A program made the translations under genes and the position numbers. Below are positions 53,196 through 62,554 of a stretch of 64,000 bases of DNA, piece by piece; position 1 is the stretch's first letter, and every line of letters starts with the position of its first letter. Source of the stretch: Pseudomonas sp. Seg1 (GTDB lineage Bacteria; Pseudomonadota; Gammaproteobacteria; Pseudomonadales; Pseudomonadaceae); NCBI RefSeq assembly GCF_018326005.1, contig NZ_AP021903.1, positions 3,877,501-3,941,500 on the forward strand, read 5' to 3'. The notes beneath the pieces were generated by a model. It saw only the letters and a list, made by a program, of their open reading frames with translations, did not search any database and was not told the DNA's origin.

Positions 53196-55433
53196 TCAGT
53201 CCAGTCGCGGCACGGTGAAGCGGAACTCGCTGCCCTGCCCCGGCTCGCTTTCGGCGACGATTTGTCCACCGTGAGCCTCGACAATACCTTGGGTGATGTA
53301 CAAGCCGAGGCCGGTGCCGGTCGGGTTGCCTTCCTTCACCGTCCAGTAACGGTCGAACACGTGCGGCAGGTGCTCCTTGGGAATGCCCTCGCCGCTGTCA
53401 CGCACGGTGAAGACGATTTCATCGCCAACGGACGTGGCATACACGCCGACCGTGCCCAGGCGCGGGGTGAACTTGATGGCATTGCCAACCAGATTCGACA
53501 GCACCTGAAACAGCCGTTCCGGGTCGGCATGGATGCGCAGATCCGGGTCAGCCGCGAAGGAAATGCTGATGTCCTTGTCCACCGCCAGCGGCGCGAGCAG
53601 CGCCTGCGCTTCTTCGAACATCTGGCTGACGTCGAGCTTCTGCGGCGTGATGCTGTAGCGCCCGGCGTCGATTTTCGAGGTATCGAGGAGGTCTTCCAGC
53701 AGCGTGTTCATGCGCCCGGCGGCCTGTTGCATGGTGTCGATGGCCGTGGAGATGCGCCGCGAGGTGTGCGGGCCGTCGGAGCTGAAGGCCTTCTGCATCA
53801 TGCCGCAGAGCATCGAAATGACCGTCATCGGATTGCGCAGGTCGTGGGAAACCACCGCCACCAGTTCGTCACGGGCGCGCACCGCCTCCTGCTCGCGGCG
53901 CACCTGACGCGCCAGGTCGTTTTCCAGCGCTGAGCGGCGCAAGTCATTGGCCGCAAACACATCGCCATGGCTCCACTTGGTGGAGATCCCGGCCATCTCG
54001 ACTTTCCAGATTTCGAACGACGTACGCGGACGCAGGCGCAGGCCGGCATCGGAGTTTTCCAGATCCAGCGGCTTGCGCGGATCACCGCTCCAGTTGATGT
54101 TTTCCTTCACTTCCGGACGGAACCACAGCACGCCGTTGTCCACCGGTTTGGGCAGGCTCATGGCAAGCACGCCGCTGGCGACTTGCTGATATTGCGCGGC
54201 AGGTGGGAACACACTGGCCAGATGATGACTGGCAAAAACCGCCTCGCCGCTTTCCTGCAACCATTTGTGCAGTGCGCGGATCTCATCCGGCTCGGGGCAG
54301 TTGCCGTAACGGTGCAACTGCTTGTCTTCGATGATCGCGATACCGCCGGCATTGGCCAGCGCCATCAACACTTGCGGCTGATTGGCCAGACCATCGAAAA
54401 CATTCTGCGGCGAATCGATCATCGCCTGATTGAGCAGCGCCAGTGCCTCGACTTTTTCCTCGCGCTGACGACTGACTTCCAGCGCCTCCATCGCGCTGAT
54501 CTGCAGCGACAGTACCTGGCCGATGGTCTGGCACGCGGTGCGCAGTTCATGCGGCACATGCAGCGGCTGACGATTGCCGCAACTGATCAGGCCCCAGAGT
54601 TTGTCGCCCTTGAGCAGGGAAATGCTCATCGACGACAACACCCCCATGTTCTTCATGTACTGGCAGTGGATCGGCGAAACGCTGCGCAGGGTCGCAAAGC
54701 TCAGATCCAGCGGCGTTTGCGTGTCCGGACGCAGCTTCGGCAGCAGCGGCACCGGTTGATAGTCGGCGTTGGGGATGATCCGCAGCCAATTGGTGCGGTA
54801 CAACTCGCGGGCCTGCTCGGGAATGTCCGAGGCCGGGAAGAACAAGCCATTGAACACTTCCATCGACGGATCGGACGCTTCGGCGATGACCTGGCCGTGG
54901 CCCTCCTCCTCGAAACGATAGATCAGCACCCGGTCATACCCGGTCATGGCCTGGATTTCCTTGACGCTGATGTCGTACAGCGCTTGCAGCGACGTGGCTG
55001 CTTGCAAACGCTGGAGCATCCGCCCCAGGTTCGTCTGGTTGCCGGCGACATTGCGCGGCTGGAAGTTCTCGACGTGGATCTCCAGCTCCAGAATCAGTAC
55101 ACCCTGATGCCGGTGCAGCAAGCCTTCGAACGCGCAGCCGTTGAGATGGAAATGCAGCGGCGGCGCATCGAAAAACGCCGGTTGCTGCAAGGCCTCACGC
55201 ACCTGGCCGGTGTGCTCGTCGCCGAGCAGGCTTTGCAGCGGTTGGCCGATCAGCGCCTCTGGCGTACGGCCCAGCAGGGTTTCGACGTTGGCGCTGACCT
55301 GAATGATCGCGAGCGCAGGCTCGCTCAGGGTCAATAACAAGCCGTGCGGCTGAATCGCGCCGGGAAACCGGATCGGCTCGTCGGCACAGTTGGCCAGCAA
55401 CTCTTCAAAAGCTTCTTTGTCTTGCGGGGTCAT
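53196..55433 (-). CDS. bphP: Bacteriophytochrome histidine kinase
   Basis: A 745-residue red/far-red light sensor. Cys16 (LLANCADEP) is the biliverdin-binding Cys, followed by PIRFPGAIQPHG of the PAS domain; the GAF domain has the FFPASDIPEQARELY signature; PHY and then a histidine kinase follow (VVSHDLRNPMTVI H-box, GNAIKFTP N-box, DSGEGIPKE and GTGLGLYI). It overlaps the heme oxygenase gene by ATGA, so chromophore and protein are made together. No cognate response regulator is in the window. Confidence 0.95.
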   Translation of the reverse strand: MTPQDKEAFEELLANCADEPIRFPGAIQPHGLLLTLSEPALAIIQVSANVETLLGRTPEALIGQPLQSLLGDEHTGQVREALQQPAFFDAPPLHFHLNGCAFEGLLHRHQGVLILELEIHVENFQPRNVAGNQTNLGRMLQRLQAATSLQALYDISVKEIQAMTGYDRVLIYRFEEEGHGQVIAEASDPSMEVFNGLFFPASDIPEQARELYRTNWLRIIPNADYQPVPLLPKLRPDTQTPLDLSFATLRSVSPIHCQYMKNMGVLSSMSISLLKGDKLWGLISCGNRQPLHVPHELRTACQTIGQVLSLQISAMEALEVSRQREEKVEALALLNQAMIDSPQNVFDGLANQPQVLMALANAGGIAIIEDKQLHRYGNCPEPDEIRALHKWLQESGEAVFASHHLASVFPPAAQYQQVASGVLAMSLPKPVDNGVLWFRPEVKENINWSGDPRKPLDLENSDAGLRLRPRTSFEIWKVEMAGISTKWSHGDVFAANDLRRSALENDLARQVRREQEAVRARDELVAVVSHDLRNPMTVISMLCGMMQKAFSSDGPHTSRRISTAIDTMQQAAGRMNTLLEDLLDTSKIDAGRYSITPQKLDVSQMFEEAQALLAPLAVDKDISISFAADPDLRIHADPERLFQVLSNLVGNAIKFTPRLGTVGVYATSVGDEIVFTVRDSGEGIPKEHLPHVFDRYWTVKEGNPTGTGLGLYITQGIVEAHGGQIVAESEPGQGSEFRFTVPRLD

Positions 55434-56044
55434 GCCAGTACCTCCCGGCTCTCGAGCCAGCGCTCGAAACAGCTGAATGTGGTTTGTGCAGCTTGCACGA
55501 CGGCTTCGCGCTCGGCGGCGGCCATTGGGCGATTGCCCAGGTATTCGATGAAATCACGCCAGCGGCGGCCGGTGGCGGCACCGTAGATGTCGAGAAATGC
55601 CGCACCGTTGTCGGCTTCCAGGCCCAGGCGTGCGGAGATTTCCCGGCGCAGAATTTGCCCGCCCAGCGTTGCACCTTCGAGCACGTACAGCACACCCAGG
55701 CAGGCAGCGCTCGAGTCAATCAGCGGCAGTTGATCGCAGAACGGCTGGTTTTCGAGGATTTGAGGGGTAACGCCCAGTGTTTGCAGATCGCTGCGCAAAG
55801 TCTGGGTCTTGAGGCGTGGCGTCAGGTCGAAATCGTCGGGGACTGAACCACTGCGCTGCAAGGCGTTTTCCAGCGGCTGATAGAAGCCGTAATAAGCCTG
55901 CATCAGGCGCACGAATGCGGCTGTATTGAGGGTATCGGAGAAAAAAGGAAGGCGTTTTTCCAGTGCGATGTGCAGTTCGGCAGTGCCGGCTCGCAAATCC
56001 TGAAGCACCGGTGGCACATAAACTTCACGGGCCTTTGCTTGCAT
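55430..56044 (-). CDS. bphO: Biliverdin-producing heme oxygenase
   Basis: A 204-residue heme oxygenase that makes biliverdin for BphP. The start at 56044 (MQAKAREVYVPPV) is chosen because the frame before it is not protein-like. LRAGTAELHIALEKRLP contains the proximal His; YVLEGATLGGQIL is the distal helix. It is translated just before bphP. Confidence 0.93.
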   Translation of the reverse strand: MQAKAREVYVPPVLQDLRAGTAELHIALEKRLPFFSDTLNTAAFVRLMQAYYGFYQPLENALQRSGSVPDDFDLTPRLKTQTLRSDLQTLGVTPQILENQPFCDQLPLIDSSAACLGVLYVLEGATLGGQILRREISARLGLEADNGAAFLDIYGAATGRRWRDFIEYLGNRPMAAAEREAVVQAAQTTFSCFERWLESREVLA

Positions 56045-56319
56045 GTATATCGCTCTTGGTGGGGCCGCCTGGGGCCATTCGGGGTCGGTGAATGTCGGGT
56101 GAAATGTTACACCGCAAACAACATTTCTGACCGTATGGATGGTTTTTTCTGACGAAACCATTGCCCTCGGACTTTTCAGAGTTCAGCGCTGCACAGAAAG
56201 TTCGATCTGAACGCCCAATCATCGACGGCTGCTGTACCGCGACAGCGCTGCATGACTGTACGGGTCAGGCGCCGTAGGCCCGTGATAAAAATACGTCTCC
56301 CGTCACCGGAGCCCGCCAC

Positions 56320-56940
56320 ATGGATCTCGCCACGCTTTCGCTGTTTCTTCCGGCCTGTTTCGCCTTGAACATGGCCCCCGGGCCGAACAACCTGCTATCG
56401 GTCAGCAACGCCACCCGTTATGGCTTTCGTCGCGCCTGCTCGGCGGGGATCGGGCGGATTCTGGCGTTCGCCGGGATGATCGCCCTCGCCGGTGCCGGGT
56501 TGTCGGTGGTGCTGCAAACCTCGGAATGGCTGTTCCATGCGATCAAGATCATTGGCGCGGCGTATCTGTTGTACCTGGCGTGGCAATTGTGGCGAGCCAA
56601 TACCGAAGCCGAGCAACAGGTGACGGGCGTGGCGGTCGGCTTTTTCGCGTTGGCCCGACAGGAGTTCCTCGTCGCCGCGGGTAATCCGAAAGCGATCCTG
56701 CTGTTTACCGCGTTTTTGCCGCAGTTCGTTGACCCTGCCCGGCCGGTGCCGACGCAATTCGCCGTGCTCGGCGTACTGTTTCTGCTGCTGGAATGGATCG
56801 CCATCAGCGCCTACGCGTGGATGGGCCTGCACATGCGCCGCTGGTTTGCCGAACCGCGCGGTAAACGCCTGTTCAATCGTTGCTGCGCGGGGTTGTTGTC
56901 GGCGGCGGCTTCGGTGTTGTTGATGGCGAAGCGGGCCTAA
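56320..56940 (+). CDS. LysE/RhtB family exporter
   Basis: A 206-residue membrane protein with about six segments; starts LATLSLFLPACFALNMAPGP, the typical LysE N terminus, with AGNPKAILLFTAFLPQFVDP in the middle. It exports amino acids or derivatives. It ends in a four-base convergent overlap with the VOC gene. Confidence 0.9.
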   Translation: MDLATLSLFLPACFALNMAPGPNNLLSVSNATRYGFRRACSAGIGRILAFAGMIALAGAGLSVVLQTSEWLFHAIKIIGAAYLLYLAWQLWRANTEAEQQVTGVAVGFFALARQEFLVAAGNPKAILLFTAFLPQFVDPARPVPTQFAVLGVLFLLLEWIAISAYAWMGLHMRRWFAEPRGKRLFNRCCAGLLSAAASVLLMAKRA

Positions 56941-57350
56941 GCCGCAGACGGGCCTTTGAGCTCCACCTGATTGCCGTCCGGATCGAAGCAGTACAACGAC
57001 AGGCCGTAGCCCTCGGCACCGAAGCGGGTGGCGGCTGTTTCGACGTTGAGGCCGTGCGACTGCAAGTGCGCGGTCAACGCCCCCTCATCGAACGGTTCGA
57101 TGCGCAGACAGAAGTGATCGACATTGCGCCGCTCGACGCCGGCCGCCCCGCCGCCCTTGCGGCCGAGTTCGCCCGCCAGGTCGACGAGATCGATCATCGA
57201 CGTCCCGGCGCGCAAGTGCACCAGACCCAGTGGCTCGTTGTGCCTGACCACTTCGGCGCCAAATACCTTGGCGTAAAAGTCGATGCTGCGTTGCAGGTCC
57301 GCAACGCGCAGCACGATGTGATCAATATGTTGAATCGAAAACGGATGCAT
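56937..57350 (-). CDS. VOC-family (glyoxalase-like) protein
   Basis: A 137-residue protein with two beta-alpha-beta-beta-beta modules. Probable metal ligands: HIDHIVLRV (first His), VDHFCLRI (His), and the Glu in DGNQVELKG. The reaction is not predictable: dioxygenase, lyase or resistance functions all occur. Possibly monocistronic. Confidence 0.87.
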   Translation of the reverse strand: MHPFSIQHIDHIVLRVADLQRSIDFYAKVFGAEVVRHNEPLGLVHLRAGTSMIDLVDLAGELGRKGGGAAGVERRNVDHFCLRIEPFDEGALTAHLQSHGLNVETAATRFGAEGYGLSLYCFDPDGNQVELKGPSAA

Positions 57351-57462
57351 AAACCCACCTCCTCACACATTCGGCAGCTCCAACACGGTAGTCCAAGGGA
57401 CTGCGAAATTCATTGTCGATTTTTCGGTGGAGCCATCGAGAATCTGGTTTTACTCTCAGCTC

Positions 57463-58545
57463 ATGAACATACAAGCCGCTGTCCTGCCGCCCCACGCCGA
57501 GATGGTTCGCGCCATGCTCGAACGCGACACTGCCTATGAAGGCGTGTTCTTTACGGCCGTGAAAACCACCGGGATCTTCTGCCGCCCGAGCTGCACCGCG
57601 CGCAAGCCGAAACCGGAGAATGTCGAATTCTTCGCCCATGCCGACGAGTGCATGTCTGCCGGTTATCGCGCCTGTCTGCGCTGCAAACCGCTGGACGCTG
57701 CGGCGATTGCGCCGGATTGGGTGCAACGGTTACTCGCGGCAGTCGAAGCGGATCCGGAAATCCGCTGGAGTGACGCGCAGTTGCTGACCAAAGGCATCGA
57801 GCCACTGAAACTGCGGCGCTGGTTCAAGCAGCATTTCGGCATGACCTTCCACGCGTGGCTGCGCACCCGCAGGCTCGGCATGGCGCTGGGCGGGATCAAG
57901 CAAGGCGCCTCGATCGATCATGCGGCTTTCGACTCCGGCTACGAATCCCTCAGCGGTTTTCGCGATGCGTTCCAGAAGTCATTCCACATCACCCCCGGCC
58001 GCGCCGCCAACAGTGAACCGCTGTTGTTCACCCGGTTGACCACGCCGCTGGGGCCGATGATCGCCATGGCTGAACGGCGTGGACTGGTGTTGCTGGAGTT
58101 TCTTGATCGGCCGGCGTTGACCCGGGAAATCGAGGAGTTGCAGAACCGTTACGGTTACGTGGTCGCGCCGGGGCACAACGCACACCTGCAGCAGATCGAG
58201 CGCGAACTGGCAGAATATTTCGCCGGCCGCTTGACGCGGTTCACGGTGGCTTTGCACCTGCCCGGCAGCGAGTTCGCCCGGCAGGTCTGGTCGGCACTGT
58301 TGCACATCCCCTATGGACAGACCCGCAGCTACGGCGCCATTGCTGCCGGTCTGGGCAAACCCGGCGCCAGTCGTGCGGTGGGCCTGGCCAACGGGCACAA
58401 CCGTCTGGCGATTGTGGTGCCTTGTCATCGGGTGATCGGCGCGGATGGTTCGCTCACCGGCTATGGTGGAGGACAGCCGCGCAAGGCGTTTCTGTTGAGA
58501 CTGGAAAACGCTGCGGTGCAGCTCACCCAACAACTGGCTTTCTGA
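57463..58545 (+). CDS. ada: Ada: DNA methyl-repair protein and regulator
   Basis: A 360-residue protein. The N-terminal zinc domain has Cys40, Cys44, Cys71 and Cys74 (GIFCRPSCTARKP, YRACLRC), one of which accepts the methyl group from phosphotriesters; an AraC-type HTH follows (about 85-180); the C-terminal methyltransferase has the acceptor Cys in VVPCHRVIGADG. It repairs O6-methylguanine and, once methylated, activates the adaptive response. The start at 57463 (MNIQAAVLPP) is preferred; 57427 and 57502 are alternatives. The AlkA-like gene lies two genes downstream. Confidence 0.94.
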   Translation: MNIQAAVLPPHAEMVRAMLERDTAYEGVFFTAVKTTGIFCRPSCTARKPKPENVEFFAHADECMSAGYRACLRCKPLDAAAIAPDWVQRLLAAVEADPEIRWSDAQLLTKGIEPLKLRRWFKQHFGMTFHAWLRTRRLGMALGGIKQGASIDHAAFDSGYESLSGFRDAFQKSFHITPGRAANSEPLLFTRLTTPLGPMIAMAERRGLVLLEFLDRPALTREIEELQNRYGYVVAPGHNAHLQQIERELAEYFAGRLTRFTVALHLPGSEFARQVWSALLHIPYGQTRSYGAIAAGLGKPGASRAVGLANGHNRLAIVVPCHRVIGADGSLTGYGGGQPRKAFLLRLENAAVQLTQQLAF

Positions 58546-58577
58546 CGATTTGATTCAAACTAAAAGAAGGGATTTCG

Positions 58578-59375
58578 ATGGACGCGCTCGACGCTCGGTT
58601 CCACCAATTGCACCAGCAAGACTTGCTGATCCTGACCAACGTCGCTGACGCCACGGGCGCGCGACTGGTCGAACATCTGGGCGGCAAAGCCGTCGCCACC
58701 AGCAGCGCTGCGGTGGCCTGGGCGCACGGCTACCCGGACGGCAACACCCTGCCCCTCGAACGTCTGGTTTCGACGGTGGAATCGATTGCCCGGGTGATCA
58801 GTATTCCCCTGACCGTCGACGTCGAGGCTGGTTATTCCGATGATCTCGGGCGCGTGGCCGAAGTGCTGGATGCGGTGATCGCCGCCGGCGCTGTCGGGAT
58901 CAATATCGAGGACGGCTCCGCGGATCCCGAGCTGCTGGCGCGCAAGATCGAAGTGGCGCGACAAGTGGCCGACAAACGCAATATCCAGCTGTTCATCAAT
59001 GCCCGCACCGACGTCTATCTGAAGAGCCTGGTACCGGCCGAGGATCGCGTCGCCGAAACCCTGCGCCGCGCGACGATTTATCAGGCTGCCGGTGCCGATG
59101 GCTTGTTCGCCGCCGGTGTCACCGCCGCCTACGAGATCGAAGCCATCTGCAAAGGCACTTCGATGCCGGTCAACGTGCTGGGCTTCGCCTGCCTGCCCTC
59201 GCCTGCCGAGCTGCAAGCGTTGGGCGTACGCCGTTTGAGCGCCGGTTCCGGCATCGCCGAGTTCCTCTATGGCGCGATGGGCGGACTGGTGAAAAGCTTT
59301 CTCGCCACGGGCAAGCTCGATACCCACGACTTAAAGGCGTTCACCTACGGCGAAGTCAACGGCTTGCTGAAATAG
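58578..59375 (+). CDS. Isocitrate lyase/PEP mutase family protein
   Basis: A 265-residue TIM-barrel enzyme. Conserved segments: LTVDVEAGYSDD, VGINIEDGS and FINARTDVYL carry the Mg-binding Asp/Glu residues. The isocitrate-lyase KKCGH motif is not present, so it is of the PEP mutase/oxaloacetate decarboxylase-like branch. It lies 33 bases after ada and two bases before the glycosylase gene, an unexpected place for a metabolic enzyme. Substrate unknown. Confidence 0.9.
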   Translation: MDALDARFHQLHQQDLLILTNVADATGARLVEHLGGKAVATSSAAVAWAHGYPDGNTLPLERLVSTVESIARVISIPLTVDVEAGYSDDLGRVAEVLDAVIAAGAVGINIEDGSADPELLARKIEVARQVADKRNIQLFINARTDVYLKSLVPAEDRVAETLRRATIYQAAGADGLFAAGVTAAYEIEAICKGTSMPVNVLGFACLPSPAELQALGVRRLSAGSGIAEFLYGAMGGLVKSFLATGKLDTHDLKAFTYGEVNGLLK

Positions 59376-59376
59376 C

Positions 59377-59994
59377 ATGGCCGACACTTATCAAGCGGCC
59401 AGCACTTTTCTGGCCGCGCTCGATGCCGATTGGCAGCAGCATGTCGCCGCTGTCGGCCCTTGCCTGCATCAGCCGCATCCGGCGCGCGATCCGTATGAGT
59501 CGCTGGTGCGGGCGATTGCCTATCAGCAGCTGCATGCCAAGGCTGGCGATGCAATTGTCGGGCGACTGGTGGGCCTGTTTCCCGGGCAATCGTTTCCGCG
59601 ACCTGAACAAATCCTCGCGACGGATTTTGATCGAATGCGCAGCTGCGGGTTTTCGGCGGGCAAGATCGCGACCATTCAGGGGATCGCTCAAGCGACGCTG
59701 GACGGTGTGGTGCCGGATTATGCGACGGCGCTGGCGATGGCGGATGAAGCGCTGATCGAGCGGTTGGTCAGCCTGCGCGGGGTTGGCCGCTGGACCGTGG
59801 AGATGTTGTTGATCTACAGCCTGGAGCGGATGGATATCTTGCCGGCGGATGATTTTGGCGTGCGTGAGGGCTATCGACGGTTGAAGGGGTTGGCGGTGCA
59901 ACCGACGCGCAGGCAAATGGTAGAGATCGGGTTGGCGTGGAGTCCGTATCGGACGGTGGCGGCCTGGTATTTGTGGCGGGTACCTAAGGTTTAG
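59377..59994 (+). CDS. AlkA-like DNA-3-methyladenine glycosylase
   Basis: A 205-residue helix-hairpin-helix glycosylase. The HhH is LVSLRGVGRWTVEMLL, and the catalytic Asp lies in DILPADDFGVREGY. It removes alkylated purines from DNA. Shorter than E. coli AlkA (282), lacking the N-terminal extra domain, as in many bacterial AlkA-like proteins. Placed with ada in one unit, which fits an adaptive-response operon. Confidence 0.93.
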   Translation: MADTYQAASTFLAALDADWQQHVAAVGPCLHQPHPARDPYESLVRAIAYQQLHAKAGDAIVGRLVGLFPGQSFPRPEQILATDFDRMRSCGFSAGKIATIQGIAQATLDGVVPDYATALAMADEALIERLVSLRGVGRWTVEMLLIYSLERMDILPADDFGVREGYRRLKGLAVQPTRRQMVEIGLAWSPYRTVAAWYLWRVPKV

Positions 59995-60009
59995 ACCGCG
60001 TTATCGTTC

Positions 60010-60211
60010 ATCGCTGGCAAGCCAGCTCCCACAAGGTCGGTGGTGAATATAGAGTCCTCAAGCAATACAAGTCCTGTGGGAGCTGGCTTGCCAGCGATGG
60101 CGGTGGGTCAGATGACATTGATTCAAGCTGCGCCGACGCCTTCGCGAGCAGGCTCGCTCCCCACCTTTGAAATCGATTCCCCTGTGGCAGCGAGCCTGCT
60201 CGCGAAGGCGT
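60010..60211. repeat. Two REP pairs in a row (type A and B-like)
   Basis: CGCTGGCAAGCCAGCTCCCA and GGGAGCTGGCTTGCCAGC (inverted, type A) are followed by CTTCGCGAGCAGGCTCGCTC and GCGAGCCTGCTCGCGAAG (type B-like). They fill the convergent gap between the glycosylase and polyamine-binding genes. Confidence 0.88.
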
Positions 60212-60230
60212 CATTCGATTCAACACCCTT

Positions 60231-61331
60231 TCAAAGGCCGGATTTCAAACGGCTGAACGCACGGATCAATGCCCGATTGAACGCCTTGCCATTGTCATTC
60301 TTGCTGTACAGCGAGGTCCGCACCGGCTCGGACGGATACGTCCCCGGATCATTGCGAATCGCCGCATCCACCAACCCGTCCGCCGCCGTGATCGCATTGG
60401 CGTAGTGGATGGTGTCAGTGATCGGCGCAATCACCTCCGGCGTCATCAGGTAATCCATCAACGCCAGCCCGGCCTGCGGGTGCGGGGCATCCTTGGGAAT
60501 GACCATGGCGTCGAACCAGATCAGCGTGCCCTCCTTCGGGATCCGGTAACTGAGCCTGAACGGTTTGTTGGCCGCTTGCGCCTGCCCTGCCGCGATGGCA
60601 ACGTTGCCGTTCCACGACATCGCCACGCAGGTGTTGCCGTTGGCCAGATCGCTGATGTTCAGGTCGTTGTCGAAGTAGCGAATGTACGGGCGGATCTTCG
60701 CCAGTTGCTGCTCGGCGAGTTTCAGGTCATCGAGGTTTTGCCGGTTGATGTCCAGCCCCATGTACTTCATGACGGCGGCAAACACTTCGTTGGGATCGTT
60801 GAGCAGGCTCACCCCACAATCGGCGAATTTCGACACCACTGCCGGATCGAACAACATCGCCCAGCTGTCGGTCGGCGCATTCGGCAGGCGCTGCTTGATC
60901 GCCTCTTCCTGATAGCCCACACCGGTGGTGCCCCACGCATAAATGCCGGCATAACGGTTACCCGGATCGAACACCGCCATGTGCTGACGAAACTCCTCAC
61001 CCACGCCAGCAAAATGCGGCACTCGCGCCTTGTCCAGCGGCTGAATCGCACCGCTCTCGATGGCGCGCGACAGATGCTGGCCGGCGGTCAGCACCAGGTC
61101 ATATCCGCTGCGCCCGGTGAGCAGTTTGGTCTCCACCGTTTCCAGTGAATCGAAGTGATCGGCGACCACATGAATACCGGTTTTCGCCTCGAAATTCTTC
61201 AAGGTATCCGGCGCCAGATACTCACCCCAGATGTACAGATTGACCACCGGTTGCGCGGTGTCGGCGGCCTGCACACACAAGGGTGCAAGCACCAGCAACA
61301 ACGCTTGAGTCAGTTTGTGCAGGCCCATCAT
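60231..61331 (-). CDS. Polyamine ABC transporter substrate-binding protein
   Basis: About 366 residues, with a signal peptide (LTQALLLVLAPLCVQAA) and a PotF/SpuD-type mature part (VVNLYIWGEYLAPDTLKNFE, GYDLVLTAGQHLSRAIESGA, WGTTGVGYQ). The ATG at 61331 overlaps the aguA stop (TGATG); the next ATG at 61328 is also possible. No permease or ATPase genes are near, so it must use another transporter or act as a free receptor. Likely ligand: agmatine or putrescine. Confidence 0.9.
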   Translation of the reverse strand: MMGLHKLTQALLLVLAPLCVQAADTAQPVVNLYIWGEYLAPDTLKNFEAKTGIHVVADHFDSLETVETKLLTGRSGYDLVLTAGQHLSRAIESGAIQPLDKARVPHFAGVGEEFRQHMAVFDPGNRYAGIYAWGTTGVGYQEEAIKQRLPNAPTDSWAMLFDPAVVSKFADCGVSLLNDPNEVFAAVMKYMGLDINRQNLDDLKLAEQQLAKIRPYIRYFDNDLNISDLANGNTCVAMSWNGNVAIAAGQAQAANKPFRLSYRIPKEGTLIWFDAMVIPKDAPHPQAGLALMDYLMTPEVIAPITDTIHYANAITAADGLVDAAIRNDPGTYPSEPVRTSLYSKNDNGKAFNRALIRAFSRLKSGL

Positions 61332-62455
61332 CACACTCCCTTTTTGTGGTCAGGCGTGCCGGCGTATTGCGGCATGGTGATGCACGCGACGTTGCCACCG
61401 CCGAGGAGGATTTCCCGGGAGTTTTCGATGCCGACGATTTTGTGCTGCGGGAACAGTTCGGCCAGGGTCGCCATGGCCACCTTGTCGTTGCGATCACCAA
61501 ACAGCGGCACCACGATCGAGCTGTTACCGGCGTAGTAATTGATGTACGACGCACAGATTGTCGTACCGGCCTGACGGGTGTGGGTACTGTCCTGCTGGTC
61601 GAGGCCTTCGGCTTCTTCGGCGGTCCATTCAAGCACGTCCGGTTGTGGCAGTTTGTGCACGATCAGTTCGCGGCCACGGCTGTCACGGGTGCTGCGCAGG
61701 ATGTCGTAGGCCTCTTGATAGATCTCCCACTGCGGATCGTCGCGGTTTTCGGTCCATTGCAACACCACTTCGCCGGGGCGGACAAAGCACGCCAGATCAT
61801 CGACGTGACCATCGGTTTCGTCGAACTTGCAGCCCCGTGGCAGCCAGATCACTTGTTCGGCACCGAGGTAGTCGGTGAGCCTGCGAGTGACTTCTTCCTT
61901 GCCCAGATGCTGGTTGCGATTACGTTTGAGCAGGCATTGTTCAGTGGTGAGGATGCTGCCCTGACCGTCACTCTGGATGCCACCGAGCTCGGCAATCAAC
62001 GGTGCGCGATAACGGTCGAAACGTTCGATCTCAAGGATCTTGCTGGCGATCTGATCGTCCTTGTCCCACGGGTAATACAGTCCGCCGTCGAGTCCGCCAT
62101 AGGCGTTGAATTCAAAGTCGACACCGCGCACTTCACCGCTCTGGTCGTTAACCACAAAACACGGGCCGCTGTCGCGAAACCAGGTGTCGTTGCAGGTCAT
62201 TTCCACCACGCGCACTTGCGCCGGCAACTGGCGGCGGGCGGTGGCGAATTGCGCGGCGGAGGCGCACACGGTGACCGGTTCACTGTGGGAGATGGCGGTG
62301 ACAATCTGCACCCAGACTTTCTGCGCAGGCTTGGCGCCGTTGCGCCAGACATCGGTGCGCTCAGGCCAGCCGAGCCAGCAACCGGACTTGCCTTCGAATT
62401 CGCCGGGCAGACGGAAGCCGTCGTGTTTCGGGGTGGAGTCGAGCAAACGTGCCAT
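61331..62455 (-). CDS. aguA: Agmatine deiminase
   Basis: A 374-residue enzyme that converts agmatine to N-carbamoylputrescine. Catalytic motifs: DTWFRDSGP (Asp, Arg), DGHVDDLACF (His and Asp) and the C-terminal nucleophile Cys in GGNVACITMPQ. The start at 62455 (MARLLDSTPKHDG) is the family start. It is coupled to a polyamine-binding protein gene; the usual partner aguB (N-carbamoylputrescine amidohydrolase) is not in the window. Confidence 0.95.
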   Translation of the reverse strand: MARLLDSTPKHDGFRLPGEFEGKSGCWLGWPERTDVWRNGAKPAQKVWVQIVTAISHSEPVTVCASAAQFATARRQLPAQVRVVEMTCNDTWFRDSGPCFVVNDQSGEVRGVDFEFNAYGGLDGGLYYPWDKDDQIASKILEIERFDRYRAPLIAELGGIQSDGQGSILTTEQCLLKRNRNQHLGKEEVTRRLTDYLGAEQVIWLPRGCKFDETDGHVDDLACFVRPGEVVLQWTENRDDPQWEIYQEAYDILRSTRDSRGRELIVHKLPQPDVLEWTAEEAEGLDQQDSTHTRQAGTTICASYINYYAGNSSIVVPLFGDRNDKVAMATLAELFPQHKIVGIENSREILLGGGNVACITMPQYAGTPDHKKGV

Positions 62456-62554
62456 GGTCAAACCTCGTCTTCGCGATGGGAATGACCACAAGGTACGGTC
62501 GCAGGCCTCACGCTCGCCAACGATGATTATTGCGGAACAGTTGAATTCAACTCA

